Shown here one piece after another: positions 23,547 to 34,200 of a stretch of 64,000 nt of DNA; within the stretch, counting starts at the first letter, position 1, and every line of letters starts with the position of its first letter. The translations under genes and the position numbers were made by a program. The stretch is from Ooceraea biroi (taxonomy: Eukaryota > Arthropoda > Insecta > Hymenoptera > Formicidae). Where the stretch lies: NCBI RefSeq assembly GCF_003672135.1, contig NC_039517.1, positions 5,890,001 through 5,954,000 of the forward strand. The letters are read 5' to 3'. The notes beneath the pieces were generated by a model. It searched no databases and was not told the origin of the DNA. It saw only the letters and a list, made by a program, of their open reading frames with translations.

Positions 23547-26500
23547 ATGAACCACAGACATTGCGACGATAATACTTAAATTAATCTAGTAAATTCTCTC
23601 TCCCCCAAGTCTCGTCACTTGCGCGAAATTACCTTACGGAGTTGCTGTGCAAAATGTTTTTCCCATGAAAATAATAAATAAATTTCCATCGCACAAACGC
23701 AATAGCACACAAACGCGTTTTCGAGCATGCAAGCATAAAACTGCACGAATTTATGTGCCTTAATTTGGATGACCAAAATTTTAATAGGATTTTCACGCAT
23801 TTCTCTCTTTCGCGTTAGTGAATCTTAATTACTTGTTTTAACTCGTATTAACGAACAAGAATGACAATAACGAGATTAATAGTACTTACATTCGATACAA
23901 TTTCCCGGTTAGGAAATGTGCGTCACGTCGCGGAGACTCTCCGTCTCGTGACTTCGTAATTTAACTCGAAATTAACGCAGCCTAATTCTCAATCCAATTC
24001 TCGGTCTTGCAAGCCCGGCTAACGGCACACGGCACGCCGCATTCCAGTTTACTAAACGAGTTCCGATAAAATTAACGCCTGTCCCGGCCAACAACGCTAC
24101 ATTTAGACATTTAGATAAGTCAACAGGCAGGATCACGAATGAGCGCACTTTTGCTCGTTCCCGTTTTTTCTTATCCCTTATTTTCTTCCTTTCGGAACTA
24201 CTCTCTTTCTTCTCTCGCCAGTCATACTATTCTCTGTATGATCTCTGTGGTTTCTCTATATCCTATGCTCGTGTTTATTCCTGTGACTGTGATATCCGCC
24301 GTCTCTACGGCGAAAGGCAAACTCATCATGGCTGTTCGTCGCATGCAATCTCCCGGAAAACAAGCCTTCCGGCGACTCGCTCGGATTGATTGTAAGAGGC
24401 AAATTGCGTTCGCTCGTAAGAAGGTTCCGTCCTTTTTCCGTTTTTAGGAACAGTAGTCACGTAAAGGGACAGCTAGCAATCTCGCGGAAATAATGAGAAA
24501 ACGTCGGCGCGGCGCGCACGAGCTCTGCGCTCCATGCTCGGTGTACTTTTCCGAGGAAATATTACATTCGCGAGTTTTATCGATGCACCCGTCGATCCGC
24601 TCGTTCCTTCGTTCGTCAACGTCGACGTTATTCCCGCGCAAATAGCAAGTATGACGGAGAATGACCTAAAAGATGGTAACTCAATATTTCTCATACACAA
24701 AAGTACTGTAAGACGCGACCCATTGCTCGTCGAGATTAGCGCGGCCAATCCGTGGACAGTTTGACAGAGACGATTAATTCAATCAGCGGTACCGTGTACC
24801 CGCATCCACGCGCGCTAGAAAAAACAGCGGAGATATTTATATTTTATAAATCCGAGATTGGACGCGCGCGCAGGCGAGATTCGATATCGGCAAATATTTC
24901 ATTTTGCCGCCGTCGCGTTCCGTGCTGCTATACGTCTAAATACCCTTTTCCTCCCTCGTCCGCGCTCGATGTGACGTTACTCGCCCGAACGATTCCGCCC
25001 GCGAGCAAACTATAAATCTGATAATCGCTGCACACGACCGAGCGATTGCGAACGTGTGTGGGTGTCTGCGCGCGCGCTTGTGTATTTATGCACGCGCGCG
25101 AATACACTGCCGGGTGTCGCATTTTCCCCCTTTTTTTCAATCTCTTTTTAGCTATCGGAATCGGCATTAAATGCACGTAGGCATGCGTGCAAACGTTGCG
25201 GTTCATTAAATTAATCCGGACACGGACTGGCGTATAAACGTTGGACGTGCGAGTTCGTCGCGACGTGCTCCGTCGTCGTAATTTCTCTCGGGCGCTCTGC
25301 CGATTTGAAATCGTGCAGCGAATACTCGGCTGAATCCAAAGAAATCAATTTGCTAAACAGTCACCGCATTACCGAAGCGTGCTGCACATTGTTAACGTTG
25401 CATATGTCCGCTCAGCGCGAATCAATCTTTGACAGATAAAAGCATAAAGATTGATTGAGAAATGGGTGCGATGGGTGCGGAGATTGATTTCCCTAATGGT
25501 AAATGCACTTTGTGTTTTCCCAATGAGTATGACTCATCCACACCTTTCGTTTGTTCGGTATCATGGGAATACGGTCACTAATGGGGAGATGAATGGCAGA
25601 CAAAGCGTTGAATGCCATGAATGGTGACTGCGCGAACAAAAGCTGCCACTGGCAGCCACTTTGCGATCTCATTGTCTCGTCTCATAATCGCTTATCCGTA
25701 ACATCGGTACCGACCTCTTTTAGTAATTAGACTCTCATATTAATATCGTGAGCAGTATTAATCGGGAAGCATCCTAAGTGTTTCTCGGTGATGCCGTGAG
25801 GGATTCGGTCTCCGTTTCGCGACGAGATCGTTGCTTCAATATTGCTTCGTCTTTCGCGCGCGCAATCGTGCGAGATCGTGCAGGAAAACAATTCGATGAA
25901 ATTGCATCGGTCTGGTGTCACATTGGTCCAGAAGAAAAATCTTTCGTCGGTAAGAAACGCGTAAGCCTCGAGCTTTACCCTCCCAGTCGTATTTCGGACG
26001 ATACGCGCGTCTCGAGACTTGGAAAGGCTCTCTAGAGCTCCCTGCGGTACTGCAAGCTCGAGAACTCTTCTACGTTCTTCCAGGAGAATCGATGTCTCGA
26101 TAGATTCGACAATCTTTCGGGAATAGGGCGTGGAATTTCACACGACGTATTCCTTCGCAGTTGCTCCTGCTCGCATATGCCGAATTCACTTTTTGCTAAT
26201 ACACATTTGCTGATTATAAACTTGCACGGAAAATGGTATTTGCAACTAGTCACATATATTTTTCAGTGTTTCGCCTTAAATGTAAATATAAATGCTTCAA
26301 GTTCCATACATTGTGTAATGTACACGCGTGCGCGCGTTTTTAATTATTGCACGTTAATGCACTTTGGCGATTTCTTCGAAAAAGAAACTCTTAAAGTCCG
26401 GTCGGGAATGTTGAATGACAATGCTCACAAGAGGAGCAATTCACCACCACGGTGGCGCAGTAAAATTGTTAGGCAAGATACATAATGAAATTAATTGGGC

Positions 26501-27366
26501 AATCAGTGGCTTTAGGCCGCGTAGTCCGAGAATTTGCAACGGACGTGAGAACGATAAGGAATGTCCAATAACCGGAGTGGGTAAGTCGGGGACTCCTCGG
26601 CACGCGGGGCACGTCAGTTCGATAATCTACGAGTCGATAACTTACTTGCCGAATTTCTAGTCAACCGACACAAATTGTCTGTCCGTTCCGCGCTTTATAA
26701 CTCCGCCTAATTGCAAACATTATCGCCGCTACGCCCATCCGTGCATCGCGCAACAGATCGCGCACCATCGACCGCAGCTGCCCTCGATAATCTCTTGCGA
26801 TTTTACCCGCGTCGCGTTTTACTTTAATTTAGCTCGGTATTTTTGTGCACGTCGGCCGCGTGATCTCATGCTAACTGGCAAATAGCGCCATTTTATTTAT
26901 CGCACCACATAAATTCACTGTATCAGCGTGACCAGGAACCTGACGAATATATAGTTACGTTACGTGCGTTTACAAAACACTTGATTTTTACCTCGTTAAA
27001 TATGTTTTCTCTTGCAAAATGGATATAAGTTTGATAAAATGTAATGTAATATAATATAAAAGACAAGTTTCGTCCAAAAAAATCGGCAAACTTTTACGAG
27101 TTAACACATCAGCGTAATGCAACCGTTCCGTTCGCTCTTTATTCGTAGATGAAATCGGATGGTCCTTCTCGTATGGTATTCCAGCCGGTTAACGTATTTG
27201 CAGCTTATCGCACGCGTAACGGACATTATAAATCTTGCGTTGCTGCAAATAGCGAGCCAAATAAGTTACAACAGCGGTAGTATTTTCTGCTGGTCCTTCG
27301 CCGCAGTCCCGGCAGAACTTATGGTGGTCGTTAAAGGTTTCAAGTTGTCGTTTTCTCGGAGTATAG
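23547..27366. other. Non-coding or intronic DNA
   Basis: A pyrimidine-rich acceptor-like site ends at 24221. The frame across it (24139-24447, 102 codons) is hydrophobic then basic but unrecognised. Near 25055-25110 a GTGTATT/AATACAC inverted pair flanks a GCACGCGCGCG string. ATGGGTGCG is tandemly doubled near 25465. No gene recognised. Confidence 0.5.
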
Positions 27367-27399
27367 GTGTGTGTGTACGCGCGTGCACGTGTGCGCGTA
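27367..27399. repeat. Alternating purine-pyrimidine tract (GT then mixed GC/AC), 33 bp
   Basis: GTGTGTGTGT passes into ACGCGCGTGCACGTGTGCGCGTA without breaking alternation. It is not a simple microsatellite, because the dinucleotide composition varies while the alternation is kept. It is a Z-DNA candidate. Confidence 0.75.
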
Positions 27400-28236
27400 G
27401 TCTTGCGTTCCGAATAACAACCCATTATCGCGAGTCTCATTGCAGCCCTGAGGAATTATATCGCGTCAAGAGCGCGTTCGTTTTTAGCGCACCCCGTCCT
27501 TGATCACTCGCGCCTTTGCTCCTCCTGTCACTGATGGAGCTAAAACGGGTTGGGTGGGCGTGCAGCTGCAGCTGAATTAACTTTCACACGCCAGCGGCCA
27601 GGACTTTACTCGCGTACACATCCACCATGACGCGGGTCTCGCCTATGTCGACGTTCCTCTCGCTACCGTCGACACCCCGATTCCACTCGATAGACCGGCG
27701 ACCGAGTACATGGGTAGTTTCGCTATTATATCGTTCACCGACTACGAGCGAAATCCGTACGAGGAAGAGAGTTGGAGAGAGACGGAGAGAAAGAGCCCGG
27801 GATGGCGAGAGACCGCGAGAGGGACATAGCGAGGAGAGTGTGCATGTACATACGCGTATGGGACCTCGGGGGAGGATCGAAGGAAAGGGCGAATGTGCAA
27901 TGCATCGGATGTGCATACACGCGTTGCTCTCTCCATAGACAAGCGCAACGCCGATACGTGCCCGGAGACCGAATCGCTCTCGTACGGCGTGGTGGTTTCG
28001 TACTGCACGTGCCGTTCGACTCTACGGAAACTGTGTGACGTCCTGCCGATGTCAAAGTGGTTCGTGGATTCGGGATAGCGGAAACGCGCGAGTTAGAGTT
28101 TCTTCCTGATACGGAGTACCCTTACCAAGCATGCGCAGCTTCAATCAAAGCGCATGGTGGTGGTTACGGCAAAGTCTCTCAGTCTGTCTTTGAAAAATTT
28201 CATCCGACAAATTCTCTACAAGATTAAGCGGCCTGA

Positions 28237-28270
28237 ATGAAAATTACATTACGGTAGTCGTAATTTTCAT
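28237..28270. repeat. Perfect hairpin, 11-bp arms, 12-base loop
   Basis: ATGAAAATTAC at 28237-28247 is the exact reverse complement of 28260-28270. Sixteen bases beyond it lies a separate 14-bp perfect palindrome (28286-28299) and then a run of T. Confidence 0.8.
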
Positions 28271-28285
28271 CTCGTATGTATTGCG

Positions 28286-28299
28286 CTGATGATCATCAG
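28286..28299. repeat. 14-bp perfect palindrome followed by T-rich tract
   Basis: CTGATGATCATCAG is fully self-complementary and is followed directly by eight T, CC and six more T. With the hairpin just upstream the layout resembles a structured RNA 3' end, but I found no upstream RNA gene. Confidence 0.8.
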
Positions 28300-30840
28300 T
28301 TTTTTTTCCTTTTTTCCAAATAAATGTATTCGGCTGTTGTCGACGCTGCGAGAAAATATGGAAAAGCGTGAATACGCGGTCGTGTTACAACAAATTTTTC
28401 CCTCGCGGCTTTACGATTGGTATTCAGCGCTAAACTATTTCGCACTGTTTAATGCGTAATGCAGCAGAATTTATGCTCGTAAGAAGCTTAGCTCTGTTTA
28501 CTGTTTCGAGTTGGACTTTACAAGTGGTATTCGTGCGCATTTAGTCTGCTGGAAGCATGTACATAATAGCGCCGTTCGAATTCAAACTATTTTGCCACAC
28601 AATCGAAATTCTAGGATGAAATCTCCACTTATGCGGCGCGGGTACTTTCGAATGGCCGCAAATGCAATCTCGCGTGCTGTTAGTTCGTTCTGAGCCGATG
28701 CCGACCAACAGAAATTCAATTTTACAACGAGTGCAATCTTTTTTCTCGGGTCTATGACATAATTGTAAACACCAGCTGACCTGACGGTGCTTCAAGTTGT
28801 ATTTCGATCGTTATCGGGCAATTTATCTTCCATTTCCGATACCGCGGATGTTTTATATTTATACCGTCACGGGACACGGATTCAACATTTACATGATTAA
28901 TGTCATTCTATTTTTGTTTAACGCGCAATTTAAATATCTGTTCGAAATAAATACGCGTTTTCACATTCAGATTTCTTTCTGTAAGATCGACACGCGATCT
29001 AATCGAATGTAAGAAATTCGATCCTTTTAATTCAAGAAATTCCATCCCACGAATAATCAAAGAATCACATTAAAATAGGAATCTTTCATTTAAAATAATT
29101 TCGCAATTAGAAAAGTTGATACTGTTAGCGTATTGCAGTGAGCGATAAATATAGCAAAAAGATTCACCTGATGATCTATCCACAGCAGGTAAATCTTCCG
29201 TTACGACGACAAGCACTTAAAAGTTTGATGCAATTTATTTTACCTCTTACACATTGCTGTCGATAGATGTTCCGCGATGGCAAAAATTTATTTTCAATGC
29301 GCCGCTGGTGAACTGTAAACAGCGGGGCCACGAGTGCGGCCGTAATCCCTGGTAACGGCAAATTGAAAGCTCCGTTCAGTGTCCTCTCGATGAGGTTTGC
29401 GCGACACTAGCTCCGATGATCCGCTTTATGTGTGATTTACCCCGTGTGCCCTATCTGCCCTTCGATGTATATCTCCCTTGGCGTGGCACGTTCGTTCGAA
29501 TCTCTTTCGGCCGCACCTTTCCGCATTTCCAAAATGAAAGTCGCTCCTGATTTTATCGCGCGGCTCATCTCACGAAAAATAGGTAGATGTAGTATCAAGT
29601 ATACACACATCGTCGATACATTCTCCCCTTGCTGGTACGAGCAATAATAAATTGGACAGTCTTTCAAAGCGATTCTTACTGTTAAGCCGGCAACAAGGCA
29701 ACGTCTACTTTGCCGAAGATATTCCTGGCATCCAGTGATAAATCCTCGGCCGCGTACGTAGATTCACGAAACTCGGGGTGTCGATCTCACCTTCGATATC
29801 TGAGAGGCGCCCTCGTAAAGTCTCACCAACCGTCCCTTCGTTTCGCCGCGCGAATATCGTGGTGTTCCTCGGTGGTGGTTTTGCGCGATTTTATCTCTGT
29901 CGATGCGCGGATACGGGAGTGGCAAAACCCATTGTCTCGACCGCGCGTTTCGAGGCGTTTCTCCTCTTCACTTCCGAACTCGAATAAACAACGGGACGTC
30001 GCGCACGATCGTGAATTTCGTAGCGCGCTCGCGGCCTGCATAGCCATCCCTCGCCCGAGTGCGAGCTATTCAAACCCTCTCGTAGCAAGTACGTGACTAA
30101 ATATATTCTTTTTCATTTTCGAGGCCCCGGGACTCTGGGACCGGAAGAAACGTCACGTCCCAGTTCACGTTCAGCACGACTGCCGCGTATATTGGGGATC
30201 CGTTCGTGTTTAGTCGACTTACCTCGTCGACGTGCTTACACGACGAATTACACGTTCCTCGCGAGGATCCTACTCGAAAGTGGAAGTGGAATTGCACGGA
30301 GTATCGTACGCCGTGACGCTCAAAGAAATCCCATATATGAGTTATCGAGATCGATCGGGTTGGCAGAGCGGTTGTATTTTCGAATCGCTTAATTACATTA
30401 GGATAACTTTTATAACGTATTACGTTTTACAAAAGTAAACGTCCGAGACACCGGTAAATGTCCAAGATTGCTACAAAGAGATTCTGTTCGTGCGGAATAT
30501 ACCAGTGACAGTGAAACGTGTGCAACGCGGAACTTGGCGAATCAAATGGATTTGTTTTTCTCGCAAGAAACGCGTGGTCGATCGCGGAACTTTTGCCATG
30601 ATATTTAACGTAGCGTACAGAGACTTATAGTCTACTCGATGATCGCGATCGTTTCAAATGTGAAAAGTCCAAGGGAGCTGTATATACAGGATAAATGTGT
30701 GTGTCCTGAAAGTTTTTATTTCTTTCAAATAACACGTTTATCGTCGCGTATATCTCGGGGAGAAGGATATTTACGGGTCTTGATACAAGCGTGCGTCCAA
30801 ATCGCACTTTTTCTACGAAAAATTTTTGTTCTTATACGTA

Positions 30841-31009
30841 CACCGCAAAACATGTCCACTTTAACTATAACGGAAAAAAAGTCTTTTTTTCCGCTTTAAC
30901 TTGTAAGTGTGAAATTAAAGAGGAATCATATATATATATACTGCTGCCATATTGCGAGTTGCCATAGTTACGTTATTTTCGTCCGCTTTAAATATGTATG
31001 ACCGAGGTC
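30841..31009. repeat. Left arm of the foldback element
   Basis: This arm pairs with 31090-31245. Relative to the right arm it lacks 11 bp after the terminal CATGTCCACTTTAA and carries 23 extra bp (30928-30950) that begin with an AT dinucleotide run. Allowing for those two indels, the arms are the same length (157 versus 156 bp) and differ only by scattered substitutions. The motif TCCRCTTTAA recurs near 30855, 30890 and 30982. Confidence 0.85.
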
Positions 31010-31089
31010 AAAAATCCTTTATATAAATAGGACTGGTAATAATCTAGCATTATAACGGATATTATAAAGGATGTGATGATCGGTTACGA

Positions 31090-31245
31090 TTTCGGTCACA
31101 CATATTTAAAGCGGACGAAAATAACGTAACTATGACAACTCGCAATGATTCCGCTTTAATTTCACACTTGCAAGTTAAAGCGGAAAAAAATGACTCTTTT
31201 TCCGTTATAGTTTCGCGGAATTTAAAGTGGACATGTTTTGCAGTG
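31090..31245. repeat. Right arm of the foldback element
   Basis: This is the inverted copy of the left arm. It contains a nested perfect 11-bp inverted repeat, TTCCGCTTTAA at 31149-31159 and TTAAAGCGGAA at 31175-31185. In the left arm the matching hairpin (30889-30899 and 30915-30925) has one mismatch, so the right arm is probably closer to the ancestral sequence. Confidence 0.85.
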
Positions 31246-31247
31246 TA

Positions 31248-34200
31248 CTTTCGTATCATTGTGTGTCGTGATATTGCGATTAAGCGCCAGTTGCTCCAAA
31301 TTTTTGAATGAACATATATAGTCAGAACTCTTGTTGAAATGTGCAGCTCTCTAAAATAAATGACAATGATGTCGGAAAACACGTCTCGCGCGAGATTTGT
31401 CCATTTGTCCCTAACAATTGTCACTTGTGACAACTCGCGAGACAATGATTCAAGGAGACTATACATGGTATTTGCGATCATTTTCTTTTAATAATTTTCT
31501 GAAAAATATTTGTAAACACAAATTGTAAAATGAAATTTACAAACGATGAGCGCGATCTTTGTATAATTTCTCTCGAGCGATTATTCGAATTGTTGACTTA
31601 ATCTAGTAATTTGATGAGCGCAAGGGATTCGCAATGTGCTTGTAAAACAGAGCGATAGTAAAGTAGCGATAAGATGATGATGGAGAGAAAGAATATTCTC
31701 GCTTCTTCTGTCACTTTATGGAACTTTATGGAAAAGAGTAATGTAACGAGACGAGAGAACGAAAATACTTTCACTTTCACGCGTTTGTTTCACGTACTTT
31801 CGAAAATGTTCGTTTGATCGGCGGATTGCGTGTTTGGCGTGTTACACGTTAGATACATTTGAAATTTTATCCATTGCACGTCCGAAACTTTTCTCCGTGC
31901 GTCGCCCGTGGCGCGACAAGAAGGGAAAGAAATAAACGGCGTGGCAGCAAATGCAAGTCTAGCTGCCTAGAGAGCTGGAAACTCTATTTTATGGTAAATA
32001 GACGTTGCGCGCGCGGTGCACCGTGGGTGAAAAAGCGAAGCGAGAAGAAAGAGCGGAAAGGGAGTTAAGAACGGCACGATGGTGCCGGGGCCTCCAGCAA
32101 CAGACGGTAAAAAGGAGAGAGAAAGAGCGACGATAGTTTCACCCTCTGGTTTATCGGTTTTCGAACAGGATGCACGATCCGAGCTCTCGCTATCGGCCGC
32201 ACATTATTGTCACCTTCCAGCATACAAAGCGCTTCTACTGGCACTCGAGCTCGACTCGCATCCAAGTCGCGAAAAGTCATGCCACGTAAGGTAAGATGAC
32301 ATCCGACGAAATCAAAGATATGCGCTTCTCATTGCGAAACACGATGACGAAAAATAGTATCTCGTAAAATCACTCGGAACCACGTCGAGCCAACACCAAC
32401 AGGATTGGGGGTGCAATCTGTTTCCGCAAGATAGTATTCTCGATACTTCGCAAGAATAATATAATATTTTTTCGCGCGCATATCACGAAAATGTTTTGAC
32501 GAGCTTCGTTAACAATTTCCTCGTTCCGTGTTGTGTTTGTTATTCACGTTGGGGGATGCTCGCAAATACCAGCAAATACCATTATGCGCGGAAAGGTTGT
32601 TGCAATTTCACACCTGAAAGATTGACGTGCGTTAACTGCGGGATACTTTGCACGCGCGCGCGTATAGCCCGAAAAGCTCAGTATCAGTTGTTATTATTTT
32701 GCTACACAAAGAAGATTAATGCTCGCGCGAGCTGTGTAACTACTGTATTATGGAAACAAGGTTAGCAGTAGTAGTTTAGTGATCAACTGGCTTTTCTTGA
32801 GGAACGCATAGCGTAATTAAGTTATAATCGTGTTACTAGAGTAGAGGGTATAACGGTGTATGTGTGTGATGCAACGTCGACGACGAAAGTTATCTGAGAT
32901 TAATCTCCGACGTGTAGCAGCGGCTCCTAGAAATTGCTGGCAAGTAATGACGCGAATAATTATTACGTTGTGCACAAAAAGGATGTATCTACGTACAGGG
33001 CGTACTTGCGCGATATGGAAATGCGGTATAAATGCAAGTAAAATATTTTATGTTTCTCTACTACCCTCTCACGCGTATTCTCACATTCTCGCATACAGAT
33101 ATTACGTATCTGCATTATATGTATACTAAAGCAGAGTCGTGCTTGCGACCACATCGGACGCAAGCTCTGGTTACTTTTGCTACCAAGTTGCCAATTACTT
33201 TGAAATATGAAATTTTCCAACCTGCATCCTTACCTGCAATAATTACGCGCAGATAGATACTGTGTCAACTATATTCTTTCCGCCATAATTTTACCTTGTT
33301 AGACAGCACAAAGAATCAACATTATGTAGATAGGTATAATGCACGTAAATCAGAGGCTGCACTGTTCGCGCTTGTTAGAGTATCAAAGCAGCTTGCCCGC
33401 CCATTCGCAGCATGTCTATCTCGTTGGTGTATTCAACCAACCGCAGGGGACAAAAGCCACGCTAATATGTGCAAACTGACGAGGGCGCAAGAAACCACCG
33501 GGACGTTTGTTGTATATGGCGCTCGCATTATGAGAAATGCTGCTTTAGAAGGCGACACGAGTAATTTATGCGGAACCGACGCGTTTCTAGGGGCGATTAA
33601 AAATTCGCAGGATGCACCATCCACGCAGAAATAGCATTCTCTCGCGCGAGATCTCGCGACGGAACGAAACGCGTAATTCGCGTACGTAAATGCATCTGCG
33701 TGTGCGATCCTGCATACTTTATGAAAATAAAACCACGCGAAACAAGACATAGTTGATACTTTACGTGAAAAATGTTGCTACTTCATTATTGAACGTTGTG
33801 CAGTTTTGCTAAATTTCCGTCGTTTCTTAATAACCACACGCGATACACGCACGAAGCATTGCTGCTATTACAAATTGGGATAACTACTTGCCTAATTCTC
33901 ATGATTTTGGAATGTGGAGGATCACGGTCGACTTAGGCAATCGTGCTAACAAAGTGACGTTGATTAATCGCGACAAGCCATATTGTATACGTCAAGTTGT
34001 GTTCATCCTCCGGAGGAATTGGAGCCATCTACAAAGCTCCTCTTTCGCGGCCAGGTTATTAGTGTATTCTGTATACACATGGGAGCTTGGATATTTTCTC
34101 GTTTCTTGTACGTGCCGCAACCTCGATACTGCCGTCAATTTGCAATGCAACGCCGCATAATAGATATCAATTATTACTGTTCATTTTAATTACCGTGCTG

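Larger units (their letters stand above)
27400..30840. other. CpG/GA-rich block then mixed DNA, no gene recognised
   Basis: 27.6-28.05 kb is GA-rich and CpG-rich. Five overlapping frames of 60-110 codons on both strands are low-complexity shadows of one another. An A-box-like TGTCAAAGTGG at 28050-28060 has no matching B box. The hairpin/palindrome pair at 28237-28299 follows. 28.8-30.8 kb holds nothing further that I can support. Confidence 0.5.
30841..31245. mobile_element. Foldback / long-TIR MITE, 405 bp, TA-flanked (probably Tc1/mariner-type, non-coding)
   Basis: The left end reads CACCGCAAAACATGTCCACT and the right end, reverse-complemented, reads CACTGCAAAACATGTCCACT. A TA lies directly outside each end (30839-30840 and 31246-31247). 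The two halves are inverted copies over about 160 bp each, separated by a short AT-rich centre, so the element could fold into one long hairpin. There is no credible ORF; frames crossing it are incidental. The TA duplication and CACTG-like ends suggest mobilisation by a Tc1/mariner-type transposase. A GTAC 4-bp duplication with ends shifted by two bases fits equally well, so the superfamily is tentative. It is not a derivative of the mariner at 20.2 kb: the terminal sequences are unrelated. Confidence 0.85.

Noticed and set aside
24139..24447. 102-codon ORF with a hydrophobic then basic profile, resembling a small membrane protein
   Set aside because: Pyrimidine-rich DNA translates into hydrophobic residues by default. 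There is no signal peptide logic or family motif.
28050..28060. Pol III A-box-like string TGTCAAAGTGG
   Set aside because: One mismatch to the A-box consensus, no B box within the usual distance, and no tRNA-like fold nearby.
31062..31481. 139-codon minus-strand ORF
   Set aside because: Almost half of it lies in the right arm of the foldback element and the rest in flanking DNA, so it is a chimera by position, not a gene.
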